NCBI GenBank assembly: GCA_963847715.1
Contig: CAWKAZ010000012.1
Coordinates: 496,001-560,000 of the forward strand
Reading direction: 5' to 3'
Source of the DNA: Acidiflorens sp963847715
GTDB lineage: Bacteria; Acidobacteriota; Terriglobia; Terriglobales; Acidobacteriaceae
Length of the DNA: 64,000 nt
The number at the start of each line of letters is the position of its first letter. Positions within the stretch are counted from its first letter, which is position 1. The position numbers and the translations under genes were made by a program. Under the pieces are notes generated by a model, which was not told the DNA's origin, ran no database searches, and saw only the letters and a list, made by a program, of their open reading frames with translations. Shown here piece after piece: positions 56,134 to 64,000 of this stretch.

Positions 56134-58326
56134 ATGGCCGCAAATACTTCTTCTAACGACGCTAAATTCAGGCTCTTTGCGTTGTCTGGAATCCTCTGCC
56201 TGTGGCTCGTAGCAATCTGTCTCCGGCTGGTCTACCTCCAAATTTTCTGCTACGGCGACTTCGAACGCCGCGCCCAACACCAGCAGCAGCGCAGCTTCGA
56301 TTTGTCGGCGAAACGCGGAGTCATCTACGACCGCGCAGGCCGAGAACTGGCCATGTCGATCCAAGTGGATTCGGCCTTTGTCGTGCCTTCGGAAGCGCCG
56401 GACCTCGCCAACACCATCAGTCTGATCACGCGCATCACCAAAGACGATCCCCGCGTCGTGCTGGCGGACTGCCGGGCGCACAAGTTTTGCTGGGTTGCGC
56501 GCAAAGCCGATGCGGAAGTGGTGGACCGTATCCGCGCGCTGAATCTGCAGGGCATTCACTTCCAGAAGGAGCCCAAGCGTTTCTATCCCAAGCGGGAACT
56601 GGCGGCGCAAGTTCTAGGCTACGTCGGTACCGACGACCAGGGACTAAGTGGATTGGAGCGGCAATTCAACCAGCAACTGCAAGGCAAGCCCGGCAAGTTG
56701 ATGATTTCGGTGGATGCGCGCAAACGCTGGTTTGCCAGCGTCGAAAAAGAGCCCGAAGCCGGCAACAGTGTCGTCCTCACCATCGACCAGAACATCCAGT
56801 ACATTGCAGAGCGGGAACTGGAGCGCGGCATGGAAGAGACACACGCCGTTGCCGGCACGGTGATTGTGGAGAATCCGCATACCGGCGAGATTCTGGCGCT
56901 CACCAATCGCCCGACATTCAATCCCAATAACCGCAAAGAGATACGTCCCGAGACCCTGAAGAACCACGCCATTAGCGATGTCTATGAGCCAGGATCGACC
57001 TTCAAAGTGGTCACCGTTTCCGCCGGATTGGAGGAGAAGGTCACGCGGCCCGACGAGATGTTTGATTGCCAGATGGGTTCGATCGTGATCAGCGGCACGC
57101 GTATTCATGACAGCAAGCCCCACGGGTTGCTCTCCGTTTCCGACATCATCGCCGAATCAAGCGACGTCGGCGCGATCAAAGTGGCCATGCGTCTCGGAAA
57201 TGATCGCTTCTACAAATACATTCGTGCCTTCGGATTTGGCCAGCCCACCGGCATCGAGCTTCCCGGTGAAACTCGCGGACTTGCCAAACCGGTCGATCGC
57301 TGGTCCAAGATTTCGTTCGCATCCATTTCCATGGGGCAGGAGGTGGGCGTCTCAGCCGTGCAACTTTCGGCCCTCATCTCGACGATCGCCAATGACGGAG
57401 TACGCATTCCGCCACGTATTGTCGCGGGGACGATTCAGCCGCAGAGTTCGCCACAAACGATCGCCTTTCAGCCGGTTGAAGGCACGCGTGTAGTATCATC
57501 GCTCACTGCCGTCGAGATGAAGCAGATGCTGCAGGGCGTCGTCTTGCATGGCACCGGCCCCAAGGCGCTTCTAGAGGGCTATACATCGGCCGGAAAAACC
57601 GGCACGGCGCAGAAGTTTGATCCAGCCATCGGCAAGTATTCGCACACAAAGTACTACGCTTCGTTTGCCGGGTTTGCGCCGATCAACGACCCGCAGATCG
57701 CCGTCGTCGTGGTTCTCGATTCAGCCGTTGGTCTGCATCAGGGAGGTCAGATTTCCGCTCCCGTCTTCCACCGCGTTGCGCAGGAAGTGCTGGAATATTT
57801 GCACGTGGCGCATGACGTTCAGCTTCCGCCGAGCCGCCAGGTTTTGTTGGCGCGCCGCAATGTTCCAAACGCGAGTCTGGAGGAGAGTTCACCCGATCAC
57901 CTGGGAGCCACTCTGGATCTGACCGAAGCGAGCGAAACGCCCAACATTCCTGTTCCAGTTAAGCCGAGTGCGATCGGTACACAGATCGTGCCTGCGGCCC
58001 AAACTGCTCGCGAACTGGATCATCCGCCTGCGAACGCGCCGCTGATGGCCGCTCTGACACCAGCCACAACTTCCGCTGGCCCGCAATCCGGGAGTTCGCC
58101 GCCGCCAAAACAGCCCTCGAACGGCACAGTAGTTCTCGATGTAGAAGAAGGAGGGATCGAAGTCCCATCCTTCCTCGGGAAGAACCTGCGCACGGCCGTT
58201 GAGGCAGCTCAGGACGCCGGCCTTGATCTCGACGCAGTGGGAAGCGGCGTGGCCCGCGAGCAGTCGCCTTCGCCAGGTGCGCACGTCGCGGCCGGATCGA
58301 GAATTGTCGTGCGGTTTGGAAGGTGA
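56134..58326 (+). CDS. ftsI: Penicillin-binding protein (FtsI/SpoVD type) with PASTA domain
   Basis: 730-aa transpeptidase for septal peptidoglycan. One TM helix at about 13-35, then an N-terminal dimerisation domain (KRGVIYDRAGRELAMSIQVD). Active-site motifs: STFK in YEPGSTFKVVT, SSD (SxN-type) in AESSDVGAI, and KTG in SAGKTGTAQKF. A proline/serine linker leads to one C-terminal PASTA domain (VPSFLGKNLRTAVEAAQDAGL). 79 bp downstream of ftsL. Confidence 0.92.
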   Translation: MAANTSSNDAKFRLFALSGILCLWLVAICLRLVYLQIFCYGDFERRAQHQQQRSFDLSAKRGVIYDRAGRELAMSIQVDSAFVVPSEAPDLANTISLITRITKDDPRVVLADCRAHKFCWVARKADAEVVDRIRALNLQGIHFQKEPKRFYPKRELAAQVLGYVGTDDQGLSGLERQFNQQLQGKPGKLMISVDARKRWFASVEKEPEAGNSVVLTIDQNIQYIAERELERGMEETHAVAGTVIVENPHTGEILALTNRPTFNPNNRKEIRPETLKNHAISDVYEPGSTFKVVTVSAGLEEKVTRPDEMFDCQMGSIVISGTRIHDSKPHGLLSVSDIIAESSDVGAIKVAMRLGNDRFYKYIRAFGFGQPTGIELPGETRGLAKPVDRWSKISFASISMGQEVGVSAVQLSALISTIANDGVRIPPRIVAGTIQPQSSPQTIAFQPVEGTRVVSSLTAVEMKQMLQGVVLHGTGPKALLEGYTSAGKTGTAQKFDPAIGKYSHTKYYASFAGFAPINDPQIAVVVVLDSAVGLHQGGQISAPVFHRVAQEVLEYLHVAHDVQLPPSRQVLLARRNVPNASLEESSPDHLGATLDLTEASETPNIPVPVKPSAIGTQIVPAAQTARELDHPPANAPLMAALTPATTSAGPQSGSSPPPKQPSNGTVVLDVEEGGIEVPSFLGKNLRTAVEAAQDAGLDLDAVGSGVAREQSPSPGAHVAAGSRIVVRFGR

Positions 58327-58389
58327 TCAGACAAAGAGTTGAGCTCTGCAATCTGCCCTCTAACCTCTGACCTTCTATAATTCACGACA

Positions 58390-59925
58390 ATGACTTTCCA
58401 ACAACTCCTGCAAGGCGCCGAGGTCCTTTCCCAGAGCGGGAACCCGGCTATTACAGGCGTGGAATACGATTCGCGGCGTGTGCGCCCCGGCACTTTATTC
58501 GTCGCCATGAAGGGCGAGTCGAGCGACGGCAATCGCTTCATCGATCAAGCCATTGCCGAAGGAGCCGTCGCCATTGTCACCGACTCTCTGTCGGAAGTCC
58601 CGCGTCCCGGAGTCGCCTGGGCGCAAGTTGTCCACGGACGCCGCGCCCTCGCCCGGCTGAGCGCCAATTTCTACAAACGTCCTGCCGAGCGAATAGCGAA
58701 CTCCGGAATCACCGGCACAAACGGCAAAAGCACCACGGCATTTCTGATCGAATCGATCTTGCAAGCTGCCGGACGCAAAACAGCTCTCGTCGGAACGATC
58801 GAATATCACGTAGCCGGAAAAGTCCTTCCCGCACCCCACACCACGCCGGAATCGCTCGAGTTGAACCGGTTGCTGTCCGAGGGTTTGAGCCAGGGAGTGA
58901 CAGAAGCGGTCATGGAAGTTTCCTCGCACGCGCTCGAGCAACAACGAGTGTTCGGAATTCCATTTGACGTGGCCGTGTTCACCAACCTCACCAGAGACCA
59001 TCTCGACTACCACGGCACCATGGAGAATTACTTCCAGGCAAAAGAAGTGTTGTTCGCAGGCTGCGGGACCGAGCCGCCGCGCGCTGCCATTCTTAACATC
59101 GACGATGAATACGGGCGGCAGCTCCAGAAGTTTTGCAAAAACAAAAACGCTCTAGTGTTGTCTTACGGCCTCGCAGCGGGGGATTTCCATGCTGAGTCGG
59201 TGGAAATCACGCCGCGCGGAACTCGTTTTCAAATGATCACTCCATCGGAGACTGTGCCCATATGGACTCCTCTGATCGGCAATGTGAATGTCTACAACGT
59301 TCTCGCGGCTTGCGCGGCTGGCTATGCCCGTGACTGTTCCGCCGGCGCCATTGCGCAAGGGATTTTCGATCTCGTGAGAGTTCCCGGCCGCTTCGAACGC
59401 GTGGACTGTGGCCAGCCTTTTACGGTTGTTGTGGATTATGCTCACACGGATGACGCACTTCGCAACCTCACCATGCTGGCTCGCGATTTTGTTGCCCGAG
59501 CCGGACTTAAGGGCAAGGTCATCACACTCTTCGGATGCGGCGGCGACCGCGATCGCACCAAACGCCCGCTGATGGGTGAAGCCGCGGGCAAAGGCAGCGA
59601 CTTTGTGATTCTGACTTCCGATAATCCGCGCTCCGAAGACCCTCTGGCCATCATGAACGACGCTGTGGTCGGACTGCAGCGCTCCGGCGTGCCCGCAAAA
59701 TACTCCATGGAGCCCGACCGCCGCAAAGCCATCGCCTCCGCTTTGCAGATGGCCACGCCCGGGGATATGGTGCTCCTGGCCGGCAAAGGACACGAAAAAG
59801 TGCAGATCACGAAAAACGGAATCGTTCCCTTCGACGATGTGGATGTCGCGCGCGAGAGCCTGAAGATCCTCGGCTACGACTGCACCAACGCCGCGATAGC
59901 GGGCGGTGCGGGGAAGTCCGCATGA
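58390..59925 (+). CDS. murE: UDP-MurNAc-tripeptide synthetase
   Basis: Adds the third amino acid to the peptidoglycan stem. 511 aa. N-terminal domain TGVEYDSRRVRPGTLFVAMKG, ATP-binding GITGTNGKSTTAFLIES, then EVSSHALEQQRVFGIPFDVAVFTN. The DNPR motif (TSDNPRSEDP) usually indicates diaminopimelate rather than lysine. It overlaps murF by four bases. Confidence 0.95.
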   Translation: MTFQQLLQGAEVLSQSGNPAITGVEYDSRRVRPGTLFVAMKGESSDGNRFIDQAIAEGAVAIVTDSLSEVPRPGVAWAQVVHGRRALARLSANFYKRPAERIANSGITGTNGKSTTAFLIESILQAAGRKTALVGTIEYHVAGKVLPAPHTTPESLELNRLLSEGLSQGVTEAVMEVSSHALEQQRVFGIPFDVAVFTNLTRDHLDYHGTMENYFQAKEVLFAGCGTEPPRAAILNIDDEYGRQLQKFCKNKNALVLSYGLAAGDFHAESVEITPRGTRFQMITPSETVPIWTPLIGNVNVYNVLAACAAGYARDCSAGAIAQGIFDLVRVPGRFERVDCGQPFTVVVDYAHTDDALRNLTMLARDFVARAGLKGKVITLFGCGGDRDRTKRPLMGEAAGKGSDFVILTSDNPRSEDPLAIMNDAVVGLQRSGVPAKYSMEPDRRKAIASALQMATPGDMVLLAGKGHEKVQITKNGIVPFDDVDVARESLKILGYDCTNAAIAGGAGKSA

Positions 59926-61337
59926 AGCTTCTACTTTCTCGGATCGGCGAGTTCATCTCGGCGACTGGCTCGTATGACGGCCACGGCACGGCTCACGGAT
60001 ACTCCATCGATTCCCGAACTATTCAACGCGGAGACCTTTTCTTTGCCGTCAAGGGAGAACGCCTCGATGGTCACGACTTCGTCGAGCAGGCGCTGAGCCG
60101 CGGCGCGATCGCCGCGGTTGTCGAAAAGGCGCATCTCGCGCGCTATTCCAGCGCCGCGCCACTTCTCGTTGTCGATGACACTCTGGTGGCGTTGCAGACG
60201 CTAGCCACGGCAGTCCGTAAGATCTGGGGAAAGACGGCAATCGCGATTACGGGTTCGATGGGCAAAACCACAACCAAAGAAGCTATGGCCCATCTGCTCG
60301 CGGTGAAATACCGCGTGCATCGCACCAAAGGCAACTTCAATAATCATTTTGGACTGCCTCTCGGATTGCTGACCCTCGAACCGGAATACGACGTCGCGGT
60401 GGTTGAGATGGGAATGTCTCATGCTGGCGAAATTGCCGCCTTGGCTCGCATCGCCTTGCCCAACCAGGCCGTGATCACCAACGTTGCTCCCGTGCATCTG
60501 GAGAATTTCGATTCGATTGCTGGTATAGCACGCGCGAAATACGAGTTGGTCGAAGCGCTCCCTCACGGTGGCACCGCCGTTTTGAATGGCGATGACGAGT
60601 ATGTCTGCCAGTTTGGCCGCGACTTCAAGGGCAAGGTCGTCACCTACGGTTTGAAGGCGTTAGCATGTCTTCCCGCCGACGTTCGCGCCGAAAATATCGA
60701 GATTCTCGGTCCCGAGGGCACCCGGTTCGATCTTGTCACACACGAAGTGCGCCAACCAGTGCAAAGCCCGTTGCTTGGCAAGCACAACGTCTACAACGTG
60801 CTAGCTGCGGCGGCGGTTGCTCTTGAGCACGGCATCACACCCTCCGAGATTGCCAGCGCGCTGCCGTCACTTGAACCCGCCGACAAACGCGGCCAGGTCG
60901 TTCAAGTGGGTAACATCACGGTGCTCTACGATTGCTACAATTCAAGTCCGAAGGCGCTCAAGGCAGCCGTTGATACCCTAGCGGCCATGCCCGCCCGGCG
61001 CCGCATTGTCGTTGCCGGAGAGATGCTGGAGTTAGGTCCGACCGGCGAGCAAATGCACCGCGAATGTGGTGAGTACATGGCGGGAAGCAAACTTGATTTC
61101 CTGCTTGGTGTACGGGGTTTGGCGAAGCCAATGGTAGAAGCGGCCGGCGAAGCCGGAATGAAAGCGGAATTTGTTGCAACGCCAGAATTGGCCGGCGACT
61201 GGCTGGCGCACAACACTCGCCAAGGCGACGTCGTATTGCTCAAGGCGTCCCGCGGCGTGAAATTAGAAAAAGCGTTGGAACGTTGGCAAGCCGATATCAA
61301 GACAGCGAACAGCGAACAGCGAACGACGAACGACTAG
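59922..61337 (+). CDS. murF: UDP-MurNAc-tripeptide:D-Ala-D-Ala ligase
   Basis: Adds D-Ala-D-Ala to the stem. 471 aa, start overlapping murE (ATGA). Motifs: SIDSRTIQRGDLFFAVKGERLDGHDFV, ATP-binding GSMGKTTTKEAMAHLLAV, KGNFNNHFGLPL, and EMGMSHAGEI. The last ~15 residues (KTANSEQRTTND) are encoded by a heptad array that runs on into the spacer, so the original C-terminus probably ended before it. Confidence 0.94.
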   Translation: MKLLLSRIGEFISATGSYDGHGTAHGYSIDSRTIQRGDLFFAVKGERLDGHDFVEQALSRGAIAAVVEKAHLARYSSAAPLLVVDDTLVALQTLATAVRKIWGKTAIAITGSMGKTTTKEAMAHLLAVKYRVHRTKGNFNNHFGLPLGLLTLEPEYDVAVVEMGMSHAGEIAALARIALPNQAVITNVAPVHLENFDSIAGIARAKYELVEALPHGGTAVLNGDDEYVCQFGRDFKGKVVTYGLKALACLPADVRAENIEILGPEGTRFDLVTHEVRQPVQSPLLGKHNVYNVLAAAAVALEHGITPSEIASALPSLEPADKRGQVVQVGNITVLYDCYNSSPKALKAAVDTLAAMPARRRIVVAGEMLELGPTGEQMHRECGEYMAGSKLDFLLGVRGLAKPMVEAAGEAGMKAEFVATPELAGDWLAHNTRQGDVVLLKASRGVKLEKALERWQADIKTANSEQRTTND

Positions 61338-61348
61338 CGACCAACGAC
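61299..61348. repeat. Heptad array at murF 3' end and murF-mraY spacer
   Basis: ACAGCGA-ACAGCGA-ACAGCGA-ACGACGA-ACGACTA-GCGACCA-ACGACGG. The first five units are inside the murF frame, and the stop TAG (61335-61337) lies within the sixth. One arm only. The murF stop is thus supplied by the repeat. Confidence 0.85.
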
Positions 61349-61358
61349 GGGAGGAAGT

Positions 61359-62492
61359 TTGCTCTACTGGCTGCTCTATCTGAAGCTGTTTCACTACTTT
61401 CCGCCATTCCGCATTTTCCGTTACCTCACTTTTCGCACCGCTTTCGCTAGCCTCACCGCGCTTTTCACCGGGCTGATCGTCGGGCCCATCGTGATTCGAC
61501 GCCTGCGCGATTTCCAGATCGGACAGTACATTCGCGAAGAAGGTCCGCAGGCGCACCAGAAAAAATCCGGCACTCCGACCATGGGCGGTCTGCTCATCGC
61601 CATTGCCATCCTCGTGCCGACTTTGCTCTGGGCAGACCTTAGCAATCCGTTCGTCTGGATCGCCGTGTTCTCCACTGTCGCTTTTGGCGCCATCGGTTTT
61701 GCCGACGACTACCTTAAAGTCGTCCATCGTCGCAATCTCGGACTTACCGCGCGCGCGAAACTTGGTTTTCAAATCGCGGCCAGCATCCTCATCGCCATCG
61801 CGTTGATCGCGTTGCAGCACCGCTCGGAATACTCAACCCGGTTGGTGGTTCCGTTCTTTAAACAATTCCATCCAGACCTGGTGATCCAGCGATTCGTGGT
61901 CCATCCTCAGTTGTGGCCGCTGGCCTTTCTGCCCTTCGTTGTTTTTGTCGTAATCGTAATTGTCGGTTCGAGCAATGCAGTGAATCTTACGGACGGCCTT
62001 GACGGCCTCGCCATCGGCTGCACCGTGATTGCGGCGGGAGCGCTTGCGGTCCTCACTTATCTCAGCGGACACGCCACTTTCGCTACCTATCTCGAACTCC
62101 AACGCATGCCGCAAATCGGCGAACTCACGATTTTTTGCGGAGCCATGGTTGGTTCAGCTATCGGATTTCTGTGGTACAACGCGCATCCCGCGGAAATATT
62201 TATGGGCGACGTCGGTTCGCTCGCGCTTGGCGGAGCAATCGGCACAGTCGCAGTGATGATCAAACAGGAACTGTTGCTGCCCTTTATCGGTGGCGTGTTC
62301 GTCATCGAAGCCCTCTCGGTGATCCTGCAGGTTGGATCCTACAAACTCCGCAAGAAGCGTATTTTCAAAATGGCGCCCATCCACCACCACTTCGAACTGC
62401 TGGGCTGGTCGGAGTCAAAAGTGATCGTGCGTTTCTGGATTGCATCCCTTGTGTTCGCGCTATTCGCGCTGACGACGCTGAAACTAAGATAG
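61359..62492 (+). CDS. mraY: Phospho-MurNAc-pentapeptide translocase
   Basis: Transfers phospho-MurNAc-pentapeptide to undecaprenyl phosphate, forming lipid I. 377 aa, about ten TM helices. Conserved motifs: QKKSGTPTMGGLLI, FGAIGFADDYLKV (Asp pair), SNAVNLTDGLDGLA, and FKMAPIHHHFELLGW. The start is TTG 61359, preceded by GGGAGGAAG right after the heptad array. Confidence 0.95.
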   Translation: MLYWLLYLKLFHYFPPFRIFRYLTFRTAFASLTALFTGLIVGPIVIRRLRDFQIGQYIREEGPQAHQKKSGTPTMGGLLIAIAILVPTLLWADLSNPFVWIAVFSTVAFGAIGFADDYLKVVHRRNLGLTARAKLGFQIAASILIAIALIALQHRSEYSTRLVVPFFKQFHPDLVIQRFVVHPQLWPLAFLPFVVFVVIVIVGSSNAVNLTDGLDGLAIGCTVIAAGALAVLTYLSGHATFATYLELQRMPQIGELTIFCGAMVGSAIGFLWYNAHPAEIFMGDVGSLALGGAIGTVAVMIKQELLLPFIGGVFVIEALSVILQVGSYKLRKKRIFKMAPIHHHFELLGWSESKVIVRFWIASLVFALFALTTLKLR

Positions 62493-62503
62493 AAACTAGT
62501 TCA

Positions 62504-63874
62504 ATGGATCTCAAAGACAAACGCGTGCTCGTCGTCGGCCTCGGCAAGTCGGGAGTGGCCTCGGCGCTCTTTCTCAAATCGCGCGGAGCACGGGTTACCG
62601 TGTCTGATGCGAAACCCGAAGCCGAGTTGCGTGATGAAATTCTGCTTCTGCTGGATCATGGCATCACGGTCGAGACGGGTGGGCACGGTGACCGTACATT
62701 CCGCGGACAGGACTTGATCGTAGTGAGCCCCGGCGTTCCATTCGATGCGCCGCAACTGGTGCAGGCGCGTCAACTGGGAGAGCCCGTGATCGGCGAAATC
62801 GAACTGGCTGCCCAGTTCCTGACCGGGCCGATTGTCGCCATTACCGGAGCGAACGGCAAAACCACTACAACCTCTCTGGCAGGCGAGATCATTGCTGCGG
62901 GAAACATGGCGACTCTCGTCGGCGGCAACATCGGTACACCGGCCATCAGCTTTGTGGATCGGGCTGGTCCCGCGACTTGGACAGTGCTCGAAGTATCCAG
63001 CTTTCAACTGGAAACGATCGTCGATTTTCACCCCCGAATTGCGGTCATCCTCAACATTACGCCCGACCATCTCGACCGCCACAAGACTCTGGGGAATTAC
63101 GTGAATGCGAAAGCGCGCATCTTCGAGAACCAGCGCGCCGATGACTTCACTGTGCTCAACGCCGACGATCCCACCACCGCCACATTGTCTGATCGTACGC
63201 ACGCACAGCTATTCTGGTTCAGCCGGAAGAAAGAAGTCGAACAGGGAGCGTTTGTCCGCGGCCCGCATCTTTATTTCCGCGGGAACAAGGAAGAGCGAGA
63301 AATCATGCCTCTCGCCGAGATTTCCTTGCGAGGCGCTCACAATCTGGAAAATGTCCTCGCGGGCGTCGCCATCGGTATGCTAGCCGGATGCCAACCAGAA
63401 CAGATTCGTAAGGCGGTGCGGAATTTCAAAGCCGTCGAGCACCGCCTCGAATTCGTAGCCAAAGTTGCAGATGTCGATTTCTACAACGACTCCAAGGCTA
63501 CCAACGTCGACGCCACCATCAAAGCGCTCGAAGCGTTCCCGGCGAGCGTTCATCTGCACCTGATCCTCGGTGGCAAGGACAAAGGCAGCGACTATACCGT
63601 GCTCAACGAACTCCTGCGACAACGCGTGAAACGCGTCTACACGATCGGCGCAGCGGCAGCCAAGATCGAATCGCAGATTCAGGGAGCGGCAGAAGTCGAT
63701 CACGCCGAGACCCTGGAAAACGCAATCCGCCGCGCGGCTGAATCCGCCGTACCGGGCGACGTCATTCTGTTGGCTCCTGCCTGCGCCAGTTTCGATCAGT
63801 TCCAGAGCTATGAGCACCGTGGGCAGGTTTTCAAAGAAGTTGTGCATTCGCTGGCAATCGCGCAGTCCAAATAA
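62504..63874 (+). CDS. murD: UDP-MurNAc-L-Ala:D-Glu ligase
   Basis: Adds D-Glu to UDP-MurNAc-L-Ala. 456 aa from ATG 62504 (MDLKDKRVLVVGLGKSGVAS). Motifs: ITGANGKTTTTSLAGEI (P-loop), LEVSSFQLETI, NITPDHLDRH, and the C-terminal FYNDSKATNVDATIKAL and LILGGKDKGSDY. It follows mraY by 11 bp; the longer open frame upstream overlaps mraY and is not used. Confidence 0.95.
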   Translation: MDLKDKRVLVVGLGKSGVASALFLKSRGARVTVSDAKPEAELRDEILLLLDHGITVETGGHGDRTFRGQDLIVVSPGVPFDAPQLVQARQLGEPVIGEIELAAQFLTGPIVAITGANGKTTTTSLAGEIIAAGNMATLVGGNIGTPAISFVDRAGPATWTVLEVSSFQLETIVDFHPRIAVILNITPDHLDRHKTLGNYVNAKARIFENQRADDFTVLNADDPTTATLSDRTHAQLFWFSRKKEVEQGAFVRGPHLYFRGNKEEREIMPLAEISLRGAHNLENVLAGVAIGMLAGCQPEQIRKAVRNFKAVEHRLEFVAKVADVDFYNDSKATNVDATIKALEAFPASVHLHLILGGKDKGSDYTVLNELLRQRVKRVYTIGAAAAKIESQIQGAAEVDHAETLENAIRRAAESAVPGDVILLAPACASFDQFQSYEHRGQVFKEVVHSLAIAQSK

Positions 63875-63924
63875 TCCCGCCGGAACCAACTCAGTAATCA
63901 TCCGTTGAAAATCCACAGCTTAAA

Positions 63925-63956
63925 CTCCTCCGTGCCTGCGCGCCTCCGTGATGAAA
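63925..63956. repeat. Dispersed CTCCGTG-type repeat (murD-ftsW spacer)
   Basis: CTCCTCCGTGCCTGCGCGCC followed by TCCGTGATGAAATG. A third member of the family at 24327 and 27553. The first block is repeated (CTCCGTG twice), in line with a 7-bp unit. Confidence 0.5.
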
Positions 63957-63965
63957 TGACTCTGT

Positions 63966-64000
63966 ATGGCTAAGCGGGTCAGTGTCGATCGCTGGATGTT
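63966..64000 (+). CDS. ftsW: Lipid II flippase/polymerase FtsW, N-terminus (partial)
   Basis: Only MAKRVSVDRWM is visible before the window ends. In this cluster order FtsW follows murD, and acidobacterial FtsW proteins begin in a similar way. The assignment is mainly positional. Confidence 0.65.
   Translation, partial: MAKRVSVDRWM

Overview
The window looks like a chromosomal segment of an Acidobacteriota bacterium (Terriglobia/Koribacter-like), with moderately high GC. The phylum call rests on a VWFA-type secreted protein of the kind typical of acidobacteria, a large Oar-like TonB-dependent receptor, sulfatase-TPR and AP-superfamily genes, and the many small dispersed palindromic repeats. 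No rRNA, tRNA, CRISPR array or transposase gene was recognised.

Region 1 (1-17.3 kb) is the S10-spc-alpha ribosomal superoperon, all on the + strand: the end of rplC, then rplD-rplW-rplB-rpsS-rplV-rpsC-rplP-rpmC-rpsQ-rplN-rplX-rplE-rpsN-rpsH-rplF-rplR-rpsE-rpmD-rplO-secY-adk-map-infA-rpmJ-rpsM-rpsK-rpsD-rpoA-rplQ, closed by a strong terminator. Gene order is classical, but nearly every spacer is filled by an array of 7-bp (sometimes 8-bp) tandem units, usually as two inverted arms that could fold into a hairpin. At least five unit families occur (GTCGTTG, CTGAGAA, AGCTGAC, GTTTCAAG, AGTACCC).

Region 2 (17.3-33.2 kb) holds assorted genes: the VWFA protein (-), guaB-vanZ (+), an MFS transporter (-), a secreted VirB10-like protein (-), a DUF2203 protein, two lipoproteins (Ig-like and SH3), a DegT-type aminotransferase (-), a DUF309 protein (-) and the TonB receptor. 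Region 3 (33.2-42.6 kb) is rich in AP-superfamily enzymes: two sulfatase-TPR genes that carry apparent frameshifts, then a compact cassette (secreted phosphodiesterase, 67-aa protein, three-TM protein, membrane phosphodiesterase). The last enzyme carries a 120-bp palindrome-ended element inserted in frame inside its signal peptide.

Region 4 (42.5-49 kb) includes a HEGGH membrane protein, a PuuD-like membrane protein, hfq-hflX, a DUF4440 protein, a Tat-exported M24 peptidase, a YbjQ-family protein and a small membrane protein. Region 5 (49-53.1 kb, -) is a sulfur-assimilation operon: sulfite/nitrite reductase, siroheme synthesis (CysG N-terminal type and CobA) and CysH. It is preceded by an unannotated leader peptide with five consecutive Cys codons and by an intrinsic terminator, which together look like a cysteine-responsive attenuator. 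Region 6 (53.4-64 kb) is the mra/dcw division and wall cluster: mraZ, rsmH, a small protein, ftsL, ftsI (PASTA), murE, murF, mraY, murD and the start of ftsW. mraZ has a promoter with a three-repeat GTGG operator. The heptad repeats recur here, once inside the rsmH reading frame and once as the 3' end of murF.

The strongest candidates for undescribed biology are the Cys-run attenuator, the inverted heptad arrays of the ribosomal operon, and the in-frame palindromic insertions in protein genes.
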